64,000 bases of DNA from contig JAAMXY010000606.1 of assembly GCA_019677205.1 (NCBI GenBank), positions 1 to 64,000 on the forward strand, given 5' to 3'. This DNA is from Pinguiococcus pyrenoidosus. Lineage: Eukaryota; Sar; Pinguiophyceae; Pinguiochrysidales; Pinguiochrysidaceae. The position numbers and the translations under genes are program-made. Of this stretch, positions 54,156-63,205 are shown in pieces. A model generated the notes under the pieces. It searched no databases. It was not told where the DNA came from and was given only the letters and a program-made list of their open reading frames with translations. Numbering within the stretch: position 1 is the first letter of the stretch; the number at the start of each line of letters is the position of its first letter.

Positions 54156-55410
54156 ATGCTGAGTACCTGTGGAGGGCACCTGGTGGCCGCGAGTCGCCTG
54201 TCGTGCGCGAGACGAGCTGCGTCTCTGTCGCTTCAGCTGAAGGTGCGGAGACACCGCGCGCAGTGCGCCACATCGTCCGCGGCTGACGGCGTGCTTGGTA
54301 CCGTGGGTGTCCAGAAGCTTCCCAATGCGGCTGCAAAGAGATTCTCCAGCAGCAGCGACGCTCAGGCAGAGCTCATGAAGCGCTTCAACGCGGTGCGACC
54401 GAGGCTGATGCAGGTATCTTCTCTCGCTGTTTTCTGTCCGCTTCGGCGGAGGCGATTTGCTGCTCACGCGAGGACACTAGGGCGCCATGATCGGTGCGGC
54501 GGGTCTGGCGGTATACGGAGTCAGTGTCTTTGTGTTCGACATCACCTTCTATCTTATGAATCTCAGGTGAGAGGCTTTTATGTTGTCTTTTCCTTTGCGC
54601 AGCTTTGATCTTCGCCACGGTTGGGACCCGCACGGAGAATGACTGATCCAACGTCGAATGCAGTCCAAGCACCGTGGGCTTTTACGGCTTTGTCTCTGGC
54701 TTTTGCGCGGCCGGCGTCTGCTTTGGAGGTACGCGTGCTGCTGGTCCACCAGTGCAGAGGCATCCCAAGTCACCGTGGTGCAATGACGCGATCTAGCGGG
54801 AGCGTTCGTCTTCAACGCATTGACGATCCGCCCTGAGATCGTCTTCCGACGAGGCTTGCGAGCGCTGCAAGCGTCCCCAAGGGCGCGGGAAATGGTACGA
54901 TTCCGTAAGTCCACAGGTGCCACGCAATGGAGGTCTCAGCGGATGCCTTTCATAGCTCGGCGGGCGCAGCTTGCTGCCGGGGAAGTTGAGGGCCTACAAG
55001 ATCGACAGCGCCGGCTGGCGCCTTGACGATGCGAATCTGCTCAGGTGGGCTTGGCGTGGCCCCAAGTCCATCAGCTTGCGAAATCATGACTGACGTACGA
55101 AACCTAGGTGGCAGTCGCCTCGTGTGCAGCTCATCTTCGACGTGAAGGGCCAGGAGTACCGGGGCCTGTGCACGGTGGAGGCCGTGAAGGTACGCTGGTG
55201 GACTCGGACCGGGCAGCGCGCTTGTCGTTCCTTGCGCCTCTGACGTGCATCCCAAGGAAAATGCCCAGCTGAACGTGACCTTTGTTGGCCTGGACGTCAT
55301 GAATGACGCCGAGGATCGCGTGCTCATCAGCGGCAACGAGGGCAGAATGTACGTCAAAGATCAGCTTCGCGACCTCGTTGAGCTGAAGCGGGCGCACAAG
55401 CCCATCGCGT
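54156..55410 (+). CDS. Mitochondrial membrane protein, COA1/TIM21-like
   Basis: A multi-exon gene, with seven exons read in frame to the stop 55408-55410. Residues 1-65 are Arg/Ser/Ala-rich without acidic residues (LSCARRAASLSLQLKVRRHR), a good mitochondrial presequence. Two hydrophobic segments follow (AMIGAAGLAVYGVSVFVFD and VGFYGFVSGFCAAGVCFG). The C-terminal domain (SLLPGKLRAYKIDSAGWRL, PRVQLIFDVKGQEYRGL, ENAQLNVTFVGLDVMND) has the alternating strand pattern seen in COA1 and TIM21, inner-membrane proteins of cytochrome oxidase assembly and protein import, which share a fold. The family is not certain, and two membrane segments instead of one are atypical. Confidence 0.6.
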
Positions 55411-55612
55411 AGACCAGCAGAGGAGGGAGGTCGCTGCGCACCCGCAGTCACCCTTCGCACAAGCTCCTTCGGTGACGAGCGGGTCAGGCGAGCATGCCGG
55501 AGACATACGCTACTGGAGGCGACGCGAGAAGGACAGCGCGATGGGTCTGAAACAGTCTTTGGTATCCTTTGTGGCCCTCATCAAAATGGCAGAGACTTTA
55601 TCCACCGCTCGA

Positions 55613-56290
55613 CTAAAGGGAGATCGCGAAGACCAAGAGAATGCACATGATCGTCTCGTTCTCCCACCTACAATCGAAGCGACCGTTAGCATCGGCGGTC
55701 AGGAGGAGCGCCGCCGCAGGAGGTTTTATGCCGATGTCATTCCATTCCGCACCGTAAGACAGCGCTGCCATCTCGCTTTGCGTCCCAATAGCTGCTGCTC
55801 GACAGGTGGACACCAGCTCCCACCCTCTGCGCCAGAACTATTAGCATCGGCACGAGCTTCAGCATCGGCGTGACCGGAGACGGAGACGTCGTACCTGGAG
55901 GAGGGTGCAAGATGCTACCCACTTGAAATTGCCGTTCATCGTCCGCAAACTCTCGACAGTGGCCTCTCCAATTTGCTGCGCCCACTTGGCCGCCTTCCGC
56001 ACCGACGATGAGCAGATGTTACACGATCCGCAAAGCGCTTCGGTCACCAAAGGCGTTTCTCCACCTTGTCTGCGGTGTAAACTCTGCCCGCCAAGATATC
56101 CTCCATGGCCTCTTCTCCGGCCCTCTCGACCGCCTCGCGCATCTGCGTGGTATAGCGCAAAGCTCAGACAAAGGGAGGCATTCAAACCCGAACAAATGCG
56201 TCCTCGGCGCCGAGCTTAGACCTCCGGGAAAGTGAAAACCTCCTCTGGAGGAGGCTCCGCTGCGTCGTTCTCCGGCTTCACTGTTTCCAT
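55613..56290 (-). CDS. DYNLT: Tctex-type dynein light chain
   Basis: Tctex-1 light chains bind the intermediate chain of cytoplasmic or axonemal dynein. Five exons fit in frame: 56290-56222, 56142-56065, 55993-55895, one near 55825-55752, and a last exon ending at 55613, about 124 aa. Core signatures are EAMEDILAGRVYTADK, SLRTMNGNFKWVASCTL, GAGVHLSSSSYWDAKRDGS and the C-terminal WENETIMCILLVFAISL, matching Tctex-1 (QKNGAGLHTASSCFWD-type loop) throughout. The N-terminal Pro/Glu-rich 20 residues are lineage-specific. Its presence supports a flagellated organism or at least active dynein transport. Confidence 0.93.
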
Positions 56291-56502
56291 CTCGGAAGCA
56301 CAGCGGACTCGGACTGGCGGGAAGTACGCGCGGTGCGAAGCGGTGCCAAATGTGCAAAGGTGCGCGCGCTTTGTATTCAAAAGTGGCGGGAAAAGGTTTC
56401 CCTTTCCATTCAGCCGTTAGTGTATCTTTTGCTCAGCATATGGTAAAAATGAGAAGGAGTGTAGGAGGATATTTAGCGTTACACATATAAAGATGCCATA
56501 AT
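56291..56502. promoter_or_regulatory. Divergent promoter gap, DYNLT / CIA30
   Basis: Only about 210 bp separate the start codons. The right half (about 56395-56500) is AT-rich and ends GATGCCATAATATGA, a word partly repeated (GCCATAATAT) in the AT-rich gap at 59527. Compact bidirectional promoter by inference. Confidence 0.45.
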
Positions 56503-57306
56503 ATGAACCCGCCGGCAAAGGGGAGCGATTGCGACGATCAAAAGAGGGAAAGGCCACAGCCACAGCTGTGGCACATCTCTCTCTCTCTTCCTCTCTGTCC
56601 CTCTGGCCGTCTCAGCATGACGAACCAGAAGCGGCGCATGGAGATGCTGAAGAAGCTCGCCGACCAGCTCTTCGCGCCTCTGTCCGGCGGACAGAACAAG
56701 ATGCTGCTGTCCTTCATGGACAGTCCGCCGGCGCCGCCTTGGCGGATGACGTCCGACGCGGACATCGGCGGCCATAGCAAAGCCGCCTTGGAGTGGCAGC
56801 AGCTGGGCGAAGGCGCAGAGGTGCCCAATTTCGTGCGCTTTCACGGACAGATTAGCAACAAGCTGCCGGTAGGGGTGGCCCACGAGTTCGGCTTTGCGGC
56901 GACCAAGAGTCCTCCGTTCAAGCCGCACGAAGACCTCTTGGACTTCGCGGGGCTGGAGCTGCTGATCCGAGGCGACGGCCGGACCTACATGTTCAACATG
57001 GAGCCGGACACGTACTTCAACGAAGATCTGTACCAGCATCTCATGCAGCCGCCGCAGGAGTGGTCGCAGCTCATGCTGCCTTTTGACAAATTTCTGCTCA
57101 CGGCGGCCGGGAAGTTCCGCGATCAGCAGCGCCCGCTAGATGGAGGGCCAGTGCTGAAGAGCATCGGCCTGAGCGTGGTGGATGGCGAGGAAGGGCCATT
57201 CCAGCTAGACATAGGATACATCAAGGCGATTCGGAGCTTCCAGCCGTTGCTAGATGACCTGCGGAAGAAGCAGGCCAAAGGAAAAGATCGACCTACCGTG
57301 TGGTAG
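56503..57306 (+). CDS. NDUFAF1: Complex I intermediate-associated protein 30 (NDUFAF1)
   Basis: A single-exon gene of 267 aa (or 229 aa from the inner ATG at 56617, where conserved sequence begins). The CIA30 domain spans FMDSPPAPPWRMTSDADIGG, FRFHG-like VRFHGQISNKLP, GLELLIRGDGRTYMFN, the MLPFDKFLLTAAGKFRD and LKSIGLSVVDGEEGPFQLDI segments. CIA30 assists assembly of the membrane arm of complex I in mitochondria; related plant proteins act on plastid complexes. The N-terminal extension lacks a clear presequence in the longer form. NDUFA1, a subunit of the same complex, lies 34 kb away in this window. Confidence 0.9.
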   Translation: MNPPAKGSDCDDQKRERPQPQLWHISLSLPLCPSGRLSMTNQKRRMEMLKKLADQLFAPLSGGQNKMLLSFMDSPPAPPWRMTSDADIGGHSKAALEWQQLGEGAEVPNFVRFHGQISNKLPVGVAHEFGFAATKSPPFKPHEDLLDFAGLELLIRGDGRTYMFNMEPDTYFNEDLYQHLMQPPQEWSQLMLPFDKFLLTAAGKFRDQQRPLDGGPVLKSIGLSVVDGEEGPFQLDIGYIKAIRSFQPLLDDLRKKQAKGKDRPTVW

Positions 57307-57423
57307 GCTGGAAAACGAGAACAAGCGCTACAAGCAAAGAACGACGTTGGACATTCTGCTACGCCGGACTCGGACAAGCGTCCCCCGTGCGTGGCCTCGT
57401 TCCCAGCCTCGCCAGGGCTCAGC

Positions 57424-59308
57424 CTAGTCCTGGTCGCGGCCAACAAGGTCACAAACATGAACGAAATCTGCGGCCGCACGCTCCCAGCGAGGAAGCGGCA
57501 CGTCCTTGAGGCAAAGATGCCGTCGCTGCAGGTTTCTTGCAGCCACATGTGTCTCTGGCATGGTCAGCGACCACTCGCGTCGTCTCTGCGTGGACGACCG
57601 TGCAAGGACGCCTACTTTTCGCCTCTTCGCCGGTGATTCCTGCGCCAGCGGGCAGGCGGACCCCTCCGAGCCTTCCACCACCATCTTCTGGTAGCGCAGC
57701 TCGCGCAGCAGCAGAGGACGGAGCACACATCTCGCCGACGCGAACACGTACACGTCCGTTTCCGCGTCCTCCAGAAGGAAGACGCCATCCTTGCGAAGAA
57801 GCTTGAGAGCCCGTGGCAGCAGCGAGTCCTGGAACCCTTTCCTTTTAAAAGTTGACCTGATGGTCACGCCTTTCGCGATGTGGTGAGCTTTCCCAGTTCG
57901 GAACGGACGAGGGCAGCTCAAGATTCGCGGAATGTAAGCGTACCGGGAAGGAGCAGCATCTGGCTGAGCTTCGCGCTGAGCTTTTGCAGTTCGTCATCCT
58001 CCCGCATCTCCTGGTACGACACGCGCAATGCGCTCAACCTACGGTCGATGCGGCCCCTAGAAAGGCGCGTGAGCTCCTTGCCACGACTGCTTTGAGGCTC
58101 CCAGAGCGGCCTTTGGCATACCCAATCGGCCGCGTCGCGACGTCTGCAGCCCCGACCAGATTATCCTGACATTTCAGAAGTCGTGAGAGATGCGATTGCC
58201 GGATCAAGGAAGCTTGACGAGACCCGACGTACCTCTATGGAGGTGTGTCCGGCCGCGATGGACCTGCTCTCCTCGTCGACAAGCCAGCGACAGAAGAAGG
58301 AAACGTAGGCAGCGAAGACGCTTTTCTCGGTGAGCATCTGGGGCTGCGCTCCCATTGCCGCGACGACGTCGGTCGCTCCCGATCCTAAGAGAGCGAAGAG
58401 CTCTTGAAAGGGGGCTCCCTCCGTAGCGGCGCAACAGCAGTAGCCCATCAGCTGCGACACCGGCCAGGCTGTGGAGCGCTCCATTGCGGAGTGATACTTC
58501 CAGACTGACGACGACGACGACGCCGCCGAGCCCCGGAAGCGGAAGCAAAGCTTTCGCCTGCTCTCCAAACTACTTGGCACCGCCACCGGCCCCACCCAGG
58601 ACATGAGCTTGTCGGGGCAGGTGCAATTGAAGGGCTGGAGCTCCCGGCGAAGGACCAGCCGGAAGGACTGAGGGCCGTCGCTTTCTCCGGCTCCGCTGTA
58701 CTCGATGCTCGCGATCCCAGTAGGCACCTTCACGGCCATTTCTTTGGGAATAAAGTCCTCTCGATGGAAGCGAAAGCACTGCTTCTGCTGCACGACGCGA
58801 AGCAGATGCAGCAGCTCCTCATTCGGATCCTCTACGCGCCAAACGCCCTTGCAGATGAGCTCGCCTTGAAAGTTGAATAGCATAAGACTATGTATACCTA
58901 GCACGCGATCAAAGTCAGTGGGAAAGCAAGTGAAGATCTGGACTCACTTTCTCCAGTATCGTTGCTTCGGGGCTGCGCTCGGATGCGCAAGACGTCCCCA
59001 AGCTGGCCGCGAACTCGCCACTCCCTCGGAGTCCCATCCTGGTTCTGCAGCCACTGCGTGGCGGGCAAGAGCTTTGTCCCATCGTCCAGGATGTAACGCA
59101 CGTGATCGCTCTTCTCGTGCGCGGAGACGACGACAGCGACGACCTCCACGAGATGAAAGCCGAGGCCGAGCTCGGCGGGGCCACGACTCACCACCAGCGG
59201 ACGTACTGCTGCGAGACTGACAGGTGCGTAGCTGAAGATGCGAGGATTGATGCAGAGCTCGTCCACGCTTTGGAAAGCGCCGGGAGCGCGCTGCGACCTC
59301 TCGCACAT
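57424..59308 (-). CDS. STN1: STN1-like OB-fold telomere protein (CST complex)
   Basis: Four exons fit in frame: 59308-58948, 58897-58233, 58076-57944 and 57836-57424, about 523 aa. The N-terminal OB-fold (HLVEVVAVVVSAHEKSDHVR, YILDDGTKLLPATQWL, GQLGDVLRIRAQP, VWRVEDPNEELLHLL) has the strand order and the V-x-D-P-N-x-E-x-L-H ending of STN1/RPA2. The C-terminal SLLPRALKLLRKDGVFLLED followed by DVYVFAS matches the winged-helix of STN1. STN1 acts with TEN1 and CTC1 in telomere end protection and polymerase-alpha fill-in. An insert of about 130 residues separates the two parts and makes it longer than human STN1 (368 aa). Other OB proteins such as RPA2 are alternatives, but RPA2 would be shorter. 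Confidence 0.6.
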
Positions 59309-59967
59309 TCAATTTAGATCTCCAGTTTTGGCGGGAAAGTCGGTGCCAGCTAAACGGTGCTGAGCGATCATATTTGGATTCAGAGTAGTAAACTACATAT
59401 ATAACGAATGTGATAAATCTGAAATATGTACGAACGCTCAATCCACGAAAACAGAATCGGATATTTTTCAAACTATGTAGTTTTAAATTTAATTTAAAGT
59501 ATCAATGGAGGTTTAACAAGGCTTACATATGCCATAATATTTATATTATTTGAATATGGAGAATTGGGAGGATCAGGAAGGAATTCCGATCTGCGGCTTT
59601 GGCGCTTTGTTCGCGCGCGCCCACCCCCACGCAGTGCTAGCGAAACCTTCATGCCCCCCTTAAGTTGCGTGGTGTTTCCTTAGGTGAGCCCGCGACGCTT
59701 TGCCTGGGCAGCGAGAGTGATTTGGTGGACGGAACGAGTCAAGCGCCGCGCCACCGGTATCGAAGTCGTCACGATTTGGGCCCTTCTCGGTCCTGAGCGT
59801 CACCTCTGGGTCTGCGCCTGTATCTTGCGCTCCTTTGGAGAGCTGTGGAAGGGCACCTAAAGGGGAGACGAACGACGTGAGGTCGCGATGGTGAAGCTGG
59901 TGACCGGTCCAACTCTCCGCGGTTTGTAAGTTTTGCGCGCGCCTGTGCGGGCCGAAGTGCGGTGGTG
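59309..59967. promoter_or_regulatory. AT-rich divergent promoter gap, STN1-like / PNKD-like
   Basis: About 59385-59570 is strongly AT-rich (TTTAAATTTAATTTAAAGT, ATAATATTTATATTATTTG), then composition jumps to GC-rich. It includes inverted ATAATATT words. The right 300 bp are GC-rich and probably 5' untranslated region. Largest of the AT islands. Confidence 0.45.
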
Positions 59968-62900
59968 ATGCATCTCGGATCCAGTCCAGACGATGGCGTG
60001 CCTGGAACTCGGCTGCGAGCGCTGGAAGCAGGACCGCTGGGCTTTCTGGCTGCGCTTTTGGCAGTGCCACTGCTGCTTTTGCTCGGTCTGCCAGAGGCGC
60101 TAGCGGCGCTCCTGGCGGCGCTCTTGGCCATTCCGCTGGGCGTCGCGGTGCCCATGTGCATGCCGATCATCGTGAGGCACTTGTACATGACGGGAATCGG
60201 TCGTTTGCACATCCTCTTCGTGCGATGGATGATGGGCAAGCGGATGCATTCGAGGGTGATTCGCGTCGAGACGCCGCATGTGGGAGCAGGCATCGGGCCG
60301 GCCTCCGAGGACGTCTCCATCTTCCCGCTGCCGCTGCTGTCCGACAACTACGGCTACCTGTGCGTGAACAACACGGCGGGGCGGACGCTCTGTGGAGAGG
60401 AGGCCATGCAAGCGCTGCTGAGCCATCGCAGGGCCCTCAGGCTGGGAAAGCGCGTGGACCAGGAGAACCTCAATCTGCCCGAGCTGGTGCTCAATGGGAT
60501 GATGGAGCTCGAGGTCGTCATGCTGCCCGCGTTCCTTGTGGACCCGTGCGACGCGCGGCGCGTGGGAGAGCTGATCCGGCAGATCGAAGTCCAGCACTAC
60601 AGCGGCACGCCCACCGTCGTGTGCATCGAGGTGCAGGACATTCTCACCACGCACAAGCATTGGGATCACGCGGGCGGCAACAAGGAAATCCTGCGCCACT
60701 ACAGCAGCTGCGATCGCTGCTTCAGCAGCGCTGCCGACCGCGTCTTTGGCTTCACGCACATTGTGGAAGACGGAAGCCACTTCCTCAGCTGCGGTCTCAC
60801 CGTGGAGGCCATCGACTGCTCCTACCACACCGATGGATCCCTGACGTACGTCCTTCGCAGCGCGTCCGAATTCGCAGATCCGAAGAACCTGGATGTGCCC
60901 GTCACGAGTGCCGTCGCCTTCACGGGTGACGCATTGTTTGTGGGTGGGTGCGGTGCTCCATTCGAGGGCGACCAGACGGAGATGGTTGCCACGCTCTGGC
61001 GCCTCCAGAGGCGCCTGCACCCACGGACGCTGCTCTTCGTCGGCCATGAGTACACGACGGTCCTGCTCTCCCAACGGCTGCAGAACAGCAAGGCGACGAA
61101 GCTGAATCTGCAGAGCTTCCACGTCCTGACGGACCTCTACTACCGGGCGTCGCACAGCAGACGACTTCGAGAACCCATGCCCACCATCCCGGTCCGGCTC
61201 TCCGAGGAGGTGCTCCACAACCCGAGCTTCGTCGAAGTGTCGCAGCTTGCCGCCGTCCTGCAGCGCTGCTGGCGCCTCCGCTGCCGGCTGGGCCTCGGAG
61301 GAGTTGGGGATGCGTCCGTCGACGAAGCCGCGCTTGGGAAACGAAGCAAGAACGTGATTGCGGAGAATGCGGTGGACGCTCCTGCGCCTCCCGGACAGAA
61401 GGCGAACGGCTTCAAGGCTGAGATAGAGCTTGCGCTGCGCGATAGTGAAGCCGCCGAGGTGGACATCACTGTAGCTCGCAGCGAGCTACCGAACCCGCCG
61501 ATCACGTCGCCAAAGCCGCAGGGAAATGAGATCCCGACGGCTGCGGACCGCGGAGAGCTATTCAGCGCTGGGCAGGCCCGGCGAGCGCATCCGGAGGAGA
61601 AGATGCCACAGCGGTCTGAGCTGGACTCGCCAGCGAAGAAGAAGGCAAAGTTCGGCTGGCGGCTTGCCGAAGAGGAGTCCGCGGTCGGCGCAGCTGATCC
61701 CGCCACTTCAGCCGAAGAGAAGACTCCAATTGTTCCAGATGAAGAGAAGCCCTCCGAGTCCGACCTTGAGGCCGGGGCCGGAGCCGGGGCCGGGATCCAG
61801 GCCGAGGCCGACTTTGAGGCCGAGTGCCAGACCGAGGCGAAGCCGCCTCTTTCTGATGCTACCGAGGATCACGGTGCAGCGGATCCGGAGAATGGGCAAA
61901 AGGCAGAGGGGATAGCGATAGGGAAAAGCGCGCGGAGAGCACCGGCGTGGCTGAGCAAGCGCCCGGAGCCAAAGGCGGCCAAGAAGTGCGAGCCGGGCGA
62001 GCGGACCCCTCCAAGGATATCGAAGACGCAGACCATGAAGGGGTTTCCCAGGTCACCGGTGGTCGTGCTGCAGGAAGATCAGTTCGGCACCCACTTGGTC
62101 GTCGGGTATCGGAACGAAGTCGAGCGAGTCAGTGCCCAGTTCGAGGGCTTCCGGCGTGAGGCGACGCGTGGAATCCCCGCTCAGACGTTGCTTCGCTCCG
62201 CCGCCGAAGCACATCTGCGGCTGCGGAGTCTTGAGCTCGGAGTCGACAACGTGAACTACATGGGCCGTCCCGCGCGACCGCTGGGAAACCCAAACGGGAT
62301 CTCTCGCGAGCATGTGAACCGGAGAGGTCCCGTGCCGGCCGAGTACACGCCAGAGGATGAGAATCTGCTCCTGCTGACTGTCCCGAAGCAGGCCGATGGC
62401 CGTGGCGTGAGAGCCCCACGGGAGCACTTTGGCCGCGCCCTTCACGAGCCGGAGGACGTCCTGCGAATCGCGCTCGCCACCCTTGGAGATGAAGTGCTGG
62501 CCTGCAAGAAGGAAGCAGCCCGGTTTCTGTACCGGGAGCCCTTGGAGTTGGCCTTGCGCTCGTTGGGAGACATTCCCTTCTCGGAGGGAGAGTGGAGCGC
62601 CTTCTGGCTCTTCGTCGTGGCGTCCGTCGTGAAGCTCAACAAAGATAGGAAAGGGGACGAAGAAGAGGTTCCCGAGTTTTTGTCCAGTTCGCAAGTCGCA
62701 AGGGCGCTGAGCCTGATGGAACCGCCGGAGAAGCATCCTCGTGTGAAGGCCTTCCTGCGGACCGTCAGCTGTGGCTGCCTCTGTGGCCGCCACGCCGAGC
62801 GGAAGGGCACCAAGGCGCGGGTGGAGGCAGAAGAGCCGGCGAAAGCTCCCGAGGAGACGCCTCTCACCAACGGGGATGCCACGGAACGAGAGCTCGAGCA

Positions 62901-63120
62901 GCAGTCTGACGATGACGAGCCCAGCTTGGAGCAGCGCGTGCTGGAGCCACAGGCCAGGGCCGAGCCGGGGTCTCCAAGCAGCCAGCGGGAGGGCCCAGCG
63001 ACGCCCGAGCGACGATTGACGGCTCCCATCCGACCGGACCAAGCCTACCTGCTACCCTACGTCCATGCCCCGGAGACGTGCCGCCTGTGCGTCGCGTATG
63101 TGCCGCCGGGCACTTTGTGA
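59968..63120 (+). CDS. PNKD: PNKD-like metallo-beta-lactamase-fold protein with long C-terminal extension
   Basis: A single exon of 1050 aa. Hydrophobic helices at residues 20-70 (FLAALLAVPLLLLLGLPEA, ALLAALLAIPLGVAVPMC) anchor it. The MBL domain (about 110-400) has PLLSDNYGYLCVNN, the metal-binding THKHWDHAGGNKEI, FTGDALFVGGCG with FEGDQTEM, and LLFVGHEYTTVLL. These match glyoxalase II and especially PNKD, which also has a membrane N-terminus. Family chemistry is thioester hydrolysis; whether this protein is active is open. From about 430 onward, disordered Glu/Ala/Pro-rich sequence (an EAGAGAGAGIQAEADFEA patch) leads to a structured second region of about 300 residues (QTLLRSAAEAHLRLRSLELG, FLYREPLELALRSLGDIPFS) and a conserved-looking end rich in Cys and Pro. 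Confidence 0.85.
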   Translation: MHLGSSPDDGVPGTRLRALEAGPLGFLAALLAVPLLLLLGLPEALAALLAALLAIPLGVAVPMCMPIIVRHLYMTGIGRLHILFVRWMMGKRMHSRVIRVETPHVGAGIGPASEDVSIFPLPLLSDNYGYLCVNNTAGRTLCGEEAMQALLSHRRALRLGKRVDQENLNLPELVLNGMMELEVVMLPAFLVDPCDARRVGELIRQIEVQHYSGTPTVVCIEVQDILTTHKHWDHAGGNKEILRHYSSCDRCFSSAADRVFGFTHIVEDGSHFLSCGLTVEAIDCSYHTDGSLTYVLRSASEFADPKNLDVPVTSAVAFTGDALFVGGCGAPFEGDQTEMVATLWRLQRRLHPRTLLFVGHEYTTVLLSQRLQNSKATKLNLQSFHVLTDLYYRASHSRRLREPMPTIPVRLSEEVLHNPSFVEVSQLAAVLQRCWRLRCRLGLGGVGDASVDEAALGKRSKNVIAENAVDAPAPPGQKANGFKAEIELALRDSEAAEVDITVARSELPNPPITSPKPQGNEIPTAADRGELFSAGQARRAHPEEKMPQRSELDSPAKKKAKFGWRLAEEESAVGAADPATSAEEKTPIVPDEEKPSESDLEAGAGAGAGIQAEADFEAECQTEAKPPLSDATEDHGAADPENGQKAEGIAIGKSARRAPAWLSKRPEPKAAKKCEPGERTPPRISKTQTMKGFPRSPVVVLQEDQFGTHLVVGYRNEVERVSAQFEGFRREATRGIPAQTLLRSAAEAHLRLRSLELGVDNVNYMGRPARPLGNPNGISREHVNRRGPVPAEYTPEDENLLLLTVPKQADGRGVRAPREHFGRALHEPEDVLRIALATLGDEVLACKKEAARFLYREPLELALRSLGDIPFSEGEWSAFWLFVVASVVKLNKDRKGDEEEVPEFLSSSQVARALSLMEPPEKHPRVKAFLRTVSCGCLCGRHAERKGTKARVEAEEPAKAPEETPLTNGDATERELEQQSDDDEPSLEQRVLEPQARAEPGSPSSQREGPATPERRLTAPIRPDQAYLLPYVHAPETCRLCVAYVPPGTL

Positions 63121-63205
63121 AGTGGCCATGAGCACAGCAATTTTGTAAATCAAGGTTCTCGCAAGTGTCCATTGCCAAGGAAAGCAGTCGCGAGTTTTGA
63201 TCCTG

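Noticed and set aside
60100-61218. A 372-codon minus frame opposite the PNKD-like gene
   Set aside because: It is the antisense of well-conserved metallo-beta-lactamase sequence and has no independent motifs.
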